Shown piece after piece: positions 33,817 to 45,024 of a DNA stretch of 64,000 nucleotides; position 1 is the stretch's first letter, and every line of letters starts with the position of its first letter. Under the pieces are notes generated by a model. That model was not told the DNA's origin, did no database searches, and saw nothing but the letters and a program-made list of their open reading frames with translations. The position numbers and the translations under genes were made by a program. Source of the DNA: Bolinopsis microptera (taxonomy: Eukaryota; Ctenophora; Tentaculata; Lobata; Bolinopsidae). Where the stretch lies: contig NC_087079.1 of NCBI RefSeq assembly GCF_026151205.1, positions 6,048,169 to 6,112,168 of the forward strand, written 5' to 3'.

Positions 33817-35535
33817 ATGTTAAGTAAGATACTACTGTGGGTATCCTTAACTGGAGCTCTGTTATTGCTATCTGAGGCTACATACGAATGTGAGTTAAAT
33901 TCTTTATCCCTTAACGACTTTTTTCTTCTTGATATTATCATATTTTAAAGTAATTATATCTCTGCTGATTCTTTCTGTTTAAAGACTACTACGTCAATTT
34001 TGCACAATCTAATCTCTCGCAGTAAGGTTATATTAAGAAATTATGATCTCCTAATATTTATCATATTTTCATTGAACAATATCCATCTTCTTCATCGTTA
34101 CATGCAACAGTTGCGCTGTTCACTAACATTAACTTTGAAGGTTGCTGAGTCGTTTAAAACGTATGTTTCAAATTTCACAAATTTATCGTTTCCAGTTCAG
34201 TGCCACCAAGGTGAATTCCTCAACACGACGGCCAGTGGCCGCTCAATCTGTCAGAAATGCCCAATTAACACCTTCTGGGTGATGCGACTGAATGCGGAGA
34301 ATGAGATGATTGGAGCAGGATGCGAGAGATGTTTCGACTGGTTGGAATCCCCCGTGGGCTCCCTGGACATTAGCTACTGTGCTTGTAACAACGAACAGTG
34401 TGGTGAGTTTTACTTTACATTCCTGTACAATGTCAGACATGTTTGATGCCCCAGATGCTTCAAGCACTTTGAATGGTTTGGTATGTTTGCCCGCTAACTA
34501 AAGTTATTTTGCAGCTGAAGAGACCCCTTCGTCCAGTATGGGAATGATAATGGGTATCCTCATTACCATCCTAGTGCTGGCAGGTGTAATAGCTGCACTG
34601 TTCTGGTGTAAAAACTCTGGGCCTGAACTTCTCAAAGCTATCAGGTAGAGTTATTATTCTCATTTCTTGTATTGACATCGAAATATAGCTGTACAAATCT
34701 ATATTAATTTTAAATACTACTTCAAATCGTATTTTTGTAGCAACTCAAATTGAGTATGCATATAATAATATTAGGTACATAGTGGTGTTTTTCTATACTA
34801 AGTCACGTGCTTGAATAGATCTTTTTAGGGCATGTTTTTATTTTTGAAGCGTGTTGTAAGTACTAAAATGTATCTATTATATATATAATATTTAATAATC
34901 TTCAGTGGTAGACACATACGAGAGATTGAGGAAGAAGATGAAAGAGGTCATGGTGATTACGAAAGAATGCTGGCCGGCGAAACACCTTCTCCCAACCTTC
35001 TCGACTGTGATGTAAGAACTAGACCCTAACTAGACCCTAACTAGACCCCAACTAGACCCCAACCAACTATTCATTCGTTTTCAGGGCAAATATTAGCTGT
35101 TATGGCAGATGGAAAATCCTGTTAATTTCCTTGATTATTCAGAATTAATTGCTAACAATAATAATATGTTAAACTTTATCCCTCTCACAGATAGGGATAG
35201 AGATAACAGATGAGATGGTGGACGATACGGGCTACAACAACGAAACTGCAAAGGGAGACCACAATGACATTCAGGCAGTGCTGCGCGCAGCGGTCATCAG
35301 CGAGAAGCGCAGATCGCGCATGGTATCAATGTCCTCCATGTCTGAACTAGACCGGTACAGGGCTGGTTCTATGAACTCTGTGAGTGGCAGATCTCAGGGT
35401 GGGTACGGATACCCTTCTCCGGCTAACCCTGCTGGCTACGGTCCATCTGGTAACAATGGCAAAGTGCCAGCACAACTACCCTTACCTAGTTACTCTGATT
35501 TTGCGCACACTCGCAAGGCGCAGACTGCGCTGTGA
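33817..35535 (+). CDS. Type I membrane protein with a small Cys-rich ectodomain (unknown receptor-like)
   Basis: Five exons fit GT-AG rules and keep frame: 33817-33889, 34196-34402, 34515-34644, 34906-35011 and 35191-35535, giving 286 aa. Exon 1 is a signal peptide (MLSKILLWVSLTGALLLLSE). Exon 2 holds the ectodomain with nine Cys (CHQGEF.., CQKCP.NTFW, CERC, CACN..QC), reminiscent of GCC2/GCC3 or TNFR-like modules (CP-x-TFW). Exon 3 encodes the single helix (MIMGILITILVLAGVIAALF) and a basic stop-transfer. Exons 4-5 give an acidic then Ser/Gly/Tyr/Pro-rich tail of ~150 aa. All introns are short (112-306 nt); intron 4 contains a tandem ACTAGACCCTA run. AATAAA lies near 36044. It is a neighbour of another single-pass protein with a long tail, so the two might be partners, but this is only positional. 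Confidence 0.75.
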
Positions 35536-37428
35536 GCCGCAGCAAAGTGAGCTTCACGCCATAATATTATGCTGTGTTCTTGATACTTTTAATGTGTTCT
35601 GGGGATATAATACTTTTTATTTCAACTTTTAGCTGGCATCGCTTTAATTTTTTAACACAAATTCCAGATCAAATTCACAACTTTTTCTGATAAAAGAAAA
35701 CATCTTTAGTTCAGTAAAATATGCAGAAAGTATTGAATAGTTTATTTTGTGAATTTTGTCCGTCAAGGCTTTGAAAATCCTTATCCTTTCAGTGACAAAA
35801 AACAATTCTAATTGTCGTATTTTTAGTGTGATGTTGTCTTTGTAATTACATGTGATTAAGACATTTTAACTAGCCCATTTATAATGCATATATTGTGATG
35901 TGTGTGTTGAAATTACAGATTTTTATACAGCTATAAATGAAAATTTTTATTTGATTTTTATTTTCGTTGACCCAAACTTAGGCTGCTTAGTATTTTTTTT
36001 TTCAAGAACAATATTTTACTGCAACGTCTGACGATTACAACCAAATAAAGCTTCAAGTTCGGGTCATATATAATATAATAGAGAGTGTAGTACATTGAGG
36101 GTACGGAAATCAATACACACTGTGTGAGATAGGTGGAATTTATTGACAGAATATATGCGTGTTAAAAGAGACGTAATTTACGTTTTGTAAATTATTCTGG
36201 GAATTCTTGAATTTTCAGTACAAACTGATGGTAATTGCATGCGCAATTTAGTTGTTGGTGAAGTTTTATATGTTCTGGAAAACGGAAAGGTTTACTAAAA
36301 TTGTTTGCTGAACTTAATTTTGGGTAATGAATATTTTGAACACGATACATTTTTTGGTGTCCGACAGGCACTGAGGCACGAATAATCTGCCGAAACAGTC
36401 ACTGAATACCTTTCAAAATGTCAATTTTATTACGGGCAAGAAAAATCAAAAATTTATTTGAAATTTCATTGTAAATTCAAGAACTTTTCAAGAACTTCCA
36501 AACGACCTGTTACTAAAGATTTTCAAAATTTATCAAGTTTTTATATTTATACCTGGCTAGGGCTCCATCGTTGGCAGTCAAATACTTACTCAAAATTAAG
36601 TTTAGCAAACATTTTACGAAAAACCCTTGTTATTGCAATGTTTATTTGATTTGTATCGGTAGCAAGCAATGAGATAGGATTTTTATAATTTCTATATATT
36701 CCTGAATAACGCTACGTATTTCATGATTGACACAGTGAGGACAATTTTGTAACCACTTTTCAAGACCACCGTTTTATGATTACTTAACATGCTAATAATA
36801 CATTAATTACCTAATAGTAGATTAATTAACTAATAGCAAATATTACACCTATGACTGGCTATACTTGATTGCTGACTATGATATCTGGCAACGTTACTCT
36901 GCAAGTTTACGCTACCTTATATCGTATTATGAAACTCTGTGTTTTCTTGTATTGTAATATGACACTGAAACAGCTGCACAACAACTCTATATTATCTCCG
37001 TGTTGGCAAAACTCCAAATTCACTCCACATACGTATATTCCCATTCCCAATATGTTATAATCATTGAAAAGAAGAGGGCCTAAAAACAGCTTTTCATACT
37101 GACTTAAAACAAGGGATATGGTCAGACCACTACACTCAACACTGGTCAACCCCGGCCAAAAAGGATATGTTGAAATGAATCACTACAACTTATCACACCT
37201 GACCTTTTTAACAGCTGTTTATGACACGGTCATGTCACCATGGTGACACGGTCTCGTCACCATGGTCCCCTACTTTACAGGAGATGTTTACTCAAATTAA
37301 CTGTACCTACTTCTATAAACTCCTATAATCACTACCATGTTATGTTTTTTATTACTTCAAGATAATAATATTCTAATAAAAACAGCGCTCTGATCCGATT
37401 AATAATAAAGCTACAATCTCTCATTAGG
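35536..37428. other. Spacer: 3'UTR of the receptor-like gene and UTP23 upstream region
   Basis: Has AATAAA near 36044. Near 37190-37270 there is a palindromic CACCATGGTG repeat (GACACGGTC..GTCACCATGGT, twice). No other gene seen. Confidence 0.4.
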
Positions 37429-40351
37429 ATGAAAGTTAAGCGTTTGAAGCACTCTAAGCGAGTTCTGTCTTTCTACGAGAAGAACTTCTCCTTTAGAAAA
37501 CCCTACAACGTGCTTGTAGACGGTAAGACCTCTAGACCTCTAATTACTGTAATTAGTCATTAATTACAACTAAGTTGTCTGGTAATTATTTCGAGTATTT
37601 TGTGCGTTTTTCAGTCAGCTGAATAGATTTGCCTCTTTTGCCTCTTAATTTGCCTGCTAAAGTAGAGTGTATTTAAGGTGTACGTGTGTTCACTATTCTG
37701 GTTAAAAATAAGGAGTTTAACAGGTACAGCTCATGTGAATCTCCCTTATTTTCGTGCAACAAAACGTAATAAAGGAAGTGACAGCCCAGATAAGAGGTCG
37801 TGATGTCGGGATATCCTGACATGTTTGATGAGTATAGATTACGTAAAGAAGGTTTCAGTTATAAATAGATTATTTAAGAATCCTAACAGTACACCCGGTT
37901 ATAGTTTACCTTCGCTAGAGAAAGAAAGTGGTTTTCGTTCAACCATTTTGTTCTTATAATTATCATTATTGGAACACTTCCACTCGAAATAACCGAATGT
38001 AAACCGTCCCCCACGCCATGTGCAGTGAAACCCCGTAAAACCCTGATTTACTTCAGACATTTTTAGGGGAAACATGAACCTTCATGGTAGTCTGACAATT
38101 ATAGTTCCAGATTTATTTTTATTGAAAAGCCAACGTCTGGCTTAAAACTTATAAACCCTCTCCGTATTCCCAGGTACATTCTGCCAGGCGGCGCTGAAAG
38201 GCAAGGTAGACATTCTCCTGCAAGTGGGCAAGTACCTGGGAGGTGAGATTAATGTGGCTACTACCCACTGTGTGCTTAGAGAGTGCTTTCAGCTTGGACC
38301 TACTCTGTCAGGTATAGTAGTGCTGTAGTGGCACTGACGTTATTCATTACGTCATTAACATTATCAACATTTATCAACCTTATTAACATTATCAATTTTA
38401 TCAACATTATCAATTTTATCAACATTTGTCAATATCTTTCAAATTCAATCGTTCAAAAGCTTTTTTATCGAGATCAAAATTTAACAGCATTTGTCAATAT
38501 CTATCAAAATTTGCTAAACTTTTCAAGGTGGGATCATTTTCATGAACATATGAATACTTAATTGCGATTTTTGATAACATTTATTTATAACCAAAACTCT
38601 TTATCTCAAAATTCAGTTTTTTCTCTGAATACACTCATCGCTAGTTGAGTAATATCTACCGATGTACCATCAGTAACTACATAACATCATGAAGTACATA
38701 CTTAGATAAAATATGGGGAATATACGACTTTTACTTTATTTTAACTTAATGTCAGCGTATGGTAACTGATGTGATGGTTTGCAATGCTGGGAAACCTAAC
38801 GTATGCTTCTACAATTTACGTTATATAGTGGGTTGAATGTATGTCATGATAATTTATGCGCATAAGAGTTAATATTATGTTAACAGACATTATTTCTGGC
38901 ATCTCCAGTACTTACTACCCAGTCTAAATGTACAGTTGCTCTGTAACCGTACGCGAGGAGAACTTTCTGGTAAATAGTGATGTAAAAACCTAGAACACAT
39001 CCCTCATCTCAAACTTATTTTAACACTAAATATCTTGTCTCCTTATTTGCAAGAGCACACAAGATCACTAAATCTCCTTATTATCAGGAGCACACAAGAT
39101 CATTAAATCTCCTTATTCTCAGGAGCACACAAGATCACTAAATCTCCTTATTCTCAGGAGCACACAAGATCACTAAATCTCCTTATTCTCAGGAGCACAC
39201 AAGATCCTGAAGAAGTTTAAGCGGCACAAGTGTGGTCACGAGAACGCAGCACTGGATGCAGCCTCATGTATGTCTGCCATGGTGGGAGGAGGGAATGTGG
39301 AGCACTACATAATAGCTACTCAGGATACAGAACTTAGGAAACAGCTCCGAGCTATTACTGGTGAGTTTATATAATAGCTACTCAGGATACAGAACTTAGG
39401 AAACAGCTCCGAGCTATTACTGGTGAGATTGTTATTGTCGAATCTCTTAACTTAAGTTCATGTTACAGAAACATGCTATTCCTCACTGAGAACCTTCTGC
39501 TATTCAGGAATTCCGTTGTAAATAACCCATGTTATTTCAGGAATCCCGTTACTGTACCTCTCAGCCTGCACCCTGTTCCTTGAGTCTCCCTCATATGAGT
39601 CACGTGACATTGCGAGGAGAGTTTCCTCAAACAGGACCTACTCACTGACTACGAGAAGGTGCGACTTTCTTGGTTCTTGTTTCGCTTTCTGTTTCACTTT
39701 CACTTTTACTTTAGACAAACAGGACTACGAAAAGATGCACAACTTTATTTTTGTTTCACTTTCTGTTTCACCACTTCTTCCTTTTTAAAACAGGCTTACC
39801 CACTTACATACAGACGCTTCTGTAAAAACATCATCACTTTTCGTCTCGTACGTTTTGTTTCCGACACATTTGCAGCTTTCACCCTTAAAGCTGAAACGTA
39901 TACTTTCGTAGCATTTAGCGGCTGTTTAAAAATTATCACACGCTTGTTGCGTAGTAAGTTATTAGGTATTATGTGCATATTTCTGGAACTGGAAAGTCTT
40001 AAGTGTACTAAGTTATTACGTATTATATTGCTTTTTCTTGTTTTTCAAATTCTCAACAAGAAAACTTCCTAAACAGCTTCTGATCCGCACATTGCTAATT
40101 GTTGTTAACAGGAAACTCTGAAGAAACTGACGGGTATCGACCCGGAAGAAAAAACAGTGAACAGAAAGAGAAAGCGTCCGAAAGGACCAAACCCACTGTC
40201 ATGCAAGAAGAAGAAAGTCGAAGAGGGAGCGAAGAATAAAAAGAAGAAAAAGAAGAAAACTGAGACTAGCAAGGAGACTAAGCTAACATTATCTAGTGAA
40301 CCTCATCAGGAGACTGTTATAACTGCTTCAGTACCTGTTCAAGCCGTGTAA
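37429..40351 (+). CDS. UTP23: UTP23, small-subunit processome rRNA-processing factor
   Basis: Exons 37429-37522, 38174-38311, 39193-39360, 39541-39658 and 40112-40351 encode ~252 aa (human 249). UTP23 is a PIN-like nucleolar protein of the 18S-processing SSU processome. Landmarks: MKVKRLKHSKRVLSFYEKNF start; NVLVDGTFCQAALKGK; CVL-E; a CCHC-like zinc set around KCGHENA; HYIIATQDTELR (PIN acidic site); GIPLLYLS; and a basic tail with KGPNPLSCKKKK, the family hallmark. Exon 1 begins one base after an acceptor-like CTCTCATTAG. Oddities: the acceptor and donor of exon 3 are tandemly duplicated (listed separately), and exon 4 needs a 1-nt shift. It reads well as GIPLLYLS...ESPSYESRDIA, while only another frame (SFLKQDLLTDYEK) joins correctly to exon 5 (ETLKKLTG). 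The shift lies at about 39612-39620. It is a sequencing or assembly error, or a broken allele. Confidence 0.9.
39038..39212 (+). repeat. 35-bp tandem repeat that duplicates the UTP23 exon 3 acceptor
   Basis: Five units (starts 39038, 39073, 39108, 39143, 39178) each run TCTCCTTATTCTCAGGAGCA to ATCACTAAA. The last unit is the real acceptor plus the first 20 exon bases. Four of the five keep a usable TTNTCAG|GAGCAC site; the first has GCAAGAG. Confidence 0.95.
39309..39428 (+). repeat. 62-bp-offset duplication of the 3' end and donor of UTP23 exon 3
   Basis: About 58 bp (ATAATAGCTACTCAGGATAC ... GCTATTACTGGTGAG) occur at 39309 and again at 39371, without mismatch. The second copy carries a second GTGAG donor inside the intron. 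Confidence 0.95.
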
Positions 40352-43070
40352 TGAATCCTGAAGATGATAATTTTTATTTGAAGTGTGGGTTTTTTTTTCA
40401 AGATTGGTCAAATTAATTTATATCTTTGACGACAGTTTTAACTTTTAACAGTGAAAACGTTTGACTTTTATTCGCTGTTAAAACTTAGATTTCTAATTTA
40501 TTAACTCTGTAGTAGGTTTTTTGACGTTTTTACTTCGTTTGTTGGTATTTAAGTTTAACTTATTTAACTGTTTATTAAAACCTTTCGTTTGACTGAATAC
40601 GTTCCAGATTGAGCCGTCATGATATCAAGTATGACAGTGAAAATAAGAAATATTCTCAAAATAAAAATAAAATATTCTCATCCAAATTTATCGAATGACA
40701 ACTAACGTTTGGCTGCTAAAATGAAGATTTTCAAAACATCTCTACATAATTTGCCTGGCCGCTGATAATTACACATTTTAATAACTTTTAACACTAGAAC
40801 CTAGTCCAGATTAATATCCCTGCTAAATGCAAGGTTATCAACACGTCACCCCGGTGATCAACACGTTACCCTGGTGATCATTCAGTTGTCAACTCTATAT
40901 ATGTATAATCACGGTGTCAAGGAGCAGATCACATTTCCTGACTACAGGTAAGTTCTATCAATATCATAATTACATGTAACATCACTCACCACCAACATCA
41001 TCAGAAAACTCAGACGGGATTATCTTCCGTTTCTCATGACATCATATCCAGCACACTGTATAACTGTATGTAAGTCATATTCCGTGCCGCTCAAAGTTTA
41101 ACAAATGATTTAATTTATTATCTTGTTTCGAACTCCGACAGCCTATACCCCTTGGTAACAACACCTAACAACCCCTTAACAACCCCTTGGTAACAACTCT
41201 CTCCCCTTGGTAACAACTCTCTCCCCTTGGTAACAACCTTTCTCCTCTTGGTAACAACCTTCTCTCCCCTTGGTAACAACTCTCTCCCACCCGGACGATA
41301 AACTGATAATTGTAGTGTTATACGGGGTGGTCTAATAATGTGTCAACTCTAACCAGTATCAAATAACCAGCATCTTACACAAGCCTACTCTTGTACCCCC
41401 TCCTTCTCCCGATATAATGAACCTAATTCCCATGTCTTGGTGTCTTATCACCGTTAAACCTAGTATACGCATAATATGACAGCTGTCAAATTTATATGTT
41501 CCGGTGGCTTATCATTGGTTCACTTCGGAATCATCACCTTATATATGATGAAATTTTTGGTAGGAAATTATGTTATCTCTTGTACAGTAAATGCGGCCGA
41601 TATGTAAATACTCATAATATTTCCCACAACCTAGCATCTTTAAAACATTCGGCAATACTGGACCTACGTGGCAAGCTTGCTACCTGAACAAAACAAATAT
41701 ATCCATGATTTTCTCTCTGGAACTTGGAGATATCACTTGTTTTAACATTTTAGAGCTCATCACGGATATCAACATCTTTACTCTTTATTTTACTTTTTGA
41801 TAAACAGCTCGTCTTATTAATTGTAAGGGTGTTAACAGGACAGGTAACAACACGGTGACACTTTCTTGACAATACAAATTGAATTGTTTTAGTGCTAGTC
41901 ATGTCAAATTTGGTATGTATAAAGAGTCGCTAATTTTAGTGCTCGTCGAATGTAAAGTATTGAATATAAAGAGTCGCTAATTTATGTAAAATATCAAGTT
42001 CTGTAATTAAGTTGCTGCTCTTTCCCTTGAGTTTGTAACACTGTAGTACACGAGACAGTTGTTGGCCCGTGGGATCTCAGTTTAAAGGCGACTGTATTGT
42101 CCAATCATAGACTAGTTATCACAGCAAGTCATCTGATTTAATTAAATAATAAACAACCTCCTGATTTAGCCGCAGGTTAGTTACTCTACCGTGCCGTAAC
42201 GTACTGTAACTTACTGAAAGATATTATAAATCTAGCTTACTGTAACTTACTAAAAATAATATAATAATCCGCCTTATATTGTGTGTTTTCCTTAAATACA
42301 ACATACGATAAACGTAATTACTGTAACTTATCATGTCAATCATGTCCATCATGTTTATAATGTTCATCATGTTTATTAAGTTTATTATGCAGTATGTAAG
42401 GAGCAATGTTACGTACATACTGTAGAGCAAGGTAAACAGAGCCAACTCATCAGCATACATCAGTAAGAAGAGAGAGTAATGTTGCATGTAGGGGGAGGGA
42501 GATTTACCTGATATTTTAAATATGTATGACTACCTGGATTGTGGACCCATTATAATAGAGTCGTGTGTTATAATATACAGTGCAGGTCGAGGCTATGATC
42601 CTACTCCAGGAGTCAAACAGTACAGTGTACACTCAGTGAACGGCTATTTGTGTATCTTGTGGTCTTATAAAGGCTGGAGACATATAAATTACACTGCACG
42701 CTATACTCTGTGGTCCTACTTGAAGAATCGTAGTGTATTCTTTACACTGAATGACTGAACTGTGAAAAGGACCAGTGTAACGTGTTACCCCTGTTAATGA
42801 TAAGAATTACATTACCCTTTTAACTGGCAATGCGAGTTATGTAATCTTATTATGTTAGTTCACTGTGAGTATGAAACGTGCTTTGTAGGATATAACGAAT
42901 CTCCACTACCTACTGACTTCTGACTACATTTATCTTATGTAAACATGTCATATAAAACTGAAGGTTGGTTCTTGAAACATGTTATTAATGATACGGTAGA
43001 TTGTTTGTCTCAGAAGCTCTCAAATAACACGTGCTAATTTTCTTTACATGTCATAATATAATACATCATA
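40352..43070. other. Gene-free stretch downstream of UTP23
   Basis: Includes the UTP23 3'UTR (AATAAA-type motifs near 40660), a 22-bp duplication (CAACACGT.ACCC.GGTGAT, about 40845-40885), the minisatellite at 41148, and runs of ATCATGTTTAT near 42340. A 78-aa ORF at 42522-42758 has no recognised domain. Confidence 0.4.
41148..41288. repeat. CCCCTTGGTAACAAC minisatellite
   Basis: Six or seven units of about 22-24 bp (CTCTCCCCTTGGTAACAA core), with small indels, inside non-coding sequence. Confidence 0.9.
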
Positions 43071-43827
43071 TTATAAACCCCTCCGGGATAGAATAAGATT
43101 CTGATAATCCCGGCTCCCGCTAAATAGATTCTGATAATCCCGGCTCCCGCTGTTAGTTTTTTCCCGCTGAATAAATAACCCCGGCACAGCTTTTATAATC
43201 CCGCCCCGCTAATTTGGCTCAACAAGATTTGTTTTGTTTTGACATTCCATGAGAATTTCAACCGTGTACTGTCACGTGTTTTGATGACGTGTATCACGTG
43301 ACTAACTACTACGACGCGCATTGGTAAAAAATGTCACGTGACCTATGGCTTAACGTAAGAACTATAAATACACTCGATCTACGTATCGGTCTAATTGCAG
43401 GCGCTGGCAAAACTCCAGCACACTGCTTACATTACTTAAACTCTTACATTAATTGGACCAGTTCCAAAACTTGTCTCGACGGTTACATTTGATTTTGTCC
43501 GGTTCGGTTAATTTTGTCGTGTTTGATATAAGCCATGTATTATAGTCGTCTACTTTGATAAACTTCATGACACGATATCATTATTAGCTTTTATCGCTTG
43601 CCAGGCTTAACTCGACGCCCCTTATCGATATTCATATTCATTCAACGTTCTGACTGAGGAATAATGTTTAGATATAACGCCAATTTCAAAAGTCATAGTA
43701 CCTTAGTTGTATTTATTTGGTAGTCCCCAATTCCATTTCATATTTTCCATAATGATCTCATATAGCTATATTTAAGAGTAAAATGTCAAATTTGTTGGTC
43801 CTAGCACTAACCCGGAGGGGTTTATAA
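43071..43827. mobile_element. 757-bp TIR element containing an E-box/TATA promoter-like module
   Basis: Perfect 17-bp terminal inverted repeats: TTATAAACCCCTCCGGG (43071-43087) and its complement (43811-43827). Near the left end a 32-bp sequence (ATTCTGATAATCCCGGCTCC core) is tandemly duplicated. Inside are three CACGTG sites (43273, 43295, 43335) followed by CTATAAATA (43362-43370), which looks like a core promoter reading toward the NERD-helicase genes. No transposase. Element status rests on the TIRs alone; target duplications are unclear. Confidence 0.6.
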
Positions 43828-44004
43828 CACATAACACCGGCACGCTTAAGTTATATTAAAATAACCCCTCGTGCTAAAGCACGTCGGGGTTATTTTCATA
43901 ATAATCCCTCGTGCTTCGCACTCGAAATTATTATAAACTTTTCCCGCGCGTCGCGGGAAAAATTGAAATATAATCCCTGCGCATGCCGGGGTTATGTGTG
44001 TTAT
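43824..44004. mobile_element. Small foldback element rich in hairpins
   Basis: The ends ATAACACATAACACCGGCAC and GCCGGGGTTATGTGTGTTAT are near-complementary. Inside are consecutive hairpins: 43860-43894 (AATAACCCC..CGTGC TAAA GCACG..GGGGTTATT), about 43900-43934, and a perfect TTTTCCCGCG/CGCGGGAAAA at 43939-43961. It abuts the right TIR of the previous element. Confidence 0.55.
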
Positions 44005-45024
44005 ATACCAAGACTGCACGTGAAGAACCTGGCTCACAGACCGATTGAAAAATCAAATTAGTCTTCTAACAAACGTATAGTTATATCTATTATCTACACG
44101 TCCGCAATGTGTGCTTAATTTCCAAGTGAATGTAGCTTATGATTGAGGATGAATCAGTTTTTAACATTTTGTGCTTGGCTATTATACCCTCGTAATGGAA
44201 ATGAATAGCGAGGTGTTCCACCACTCTAACAAAACCTTTAAAGGACCTTGACAGTATTTTATCTATGGGCCCTTAAAGTTGAGAATCCAAGCTCTACAAC
44301 ATTCTTTATATAATAGATTTATAGCGCTTAGAAACTTCTTCCTTTGCTGTCTCTTTAAATAGATATTACTCTTACACAGAATTATCCAAACTCTATTACC
44401 GTCCGAGATAATGTGCCCACAATATGTGACTAGTGACTATAGCCTTACACTGTGAGGCTACGTATGTAGTTGTCGGAGCTTTTCTTTGCTGTTATTTACA
44501 TTGAGCAATTCGAAATCATTGCAGCTGATTGACCACTGATTTTTGCTAATTTGTGATTGAGTTGGAAGTAAAGTTTGTCTTTCCGAGTTATTTCTGATGA
44601 TTTCTTTCCAACCTCGTAACTAGTACAGTTTGTAGATTGTAGATAGTTTCATAGTACCTCATCGAGGTAAGATTTGGACTAATTTCTAATTCCTATTTTT
44701 TTTAAATTGTAATATTATTTGGGGAAAATTTGGAGAAAATTTAGATATGAACCATGTGTTCTAGCATGACACGTGATTCTTTATGTTAGCACAGTACGAT
44801 TTATAATTTTATTTTAATTTATTTCTCGGTTCGTTTTACCTAACATATTCATTTATTTAGCTAGCCTGATGGTAACCAGAGAGCATTGATGTAATGTACT
44901 CATGTACTGCAAGCTGGTCTCAAGTCCAGACACCATCATTTCACTTTCATTACTATTAACCTGTGTAGTTAATAGTTATTGACTACATTCTAAGCTATCG
45001 TTGCAGCGTGAATGATATTATGGT

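Noticed and set aside
42522-42758. 78-aa ORF, Trp/Tyr-rich
   Set aside because: No domain, no splice or start context; possible but unsupported.
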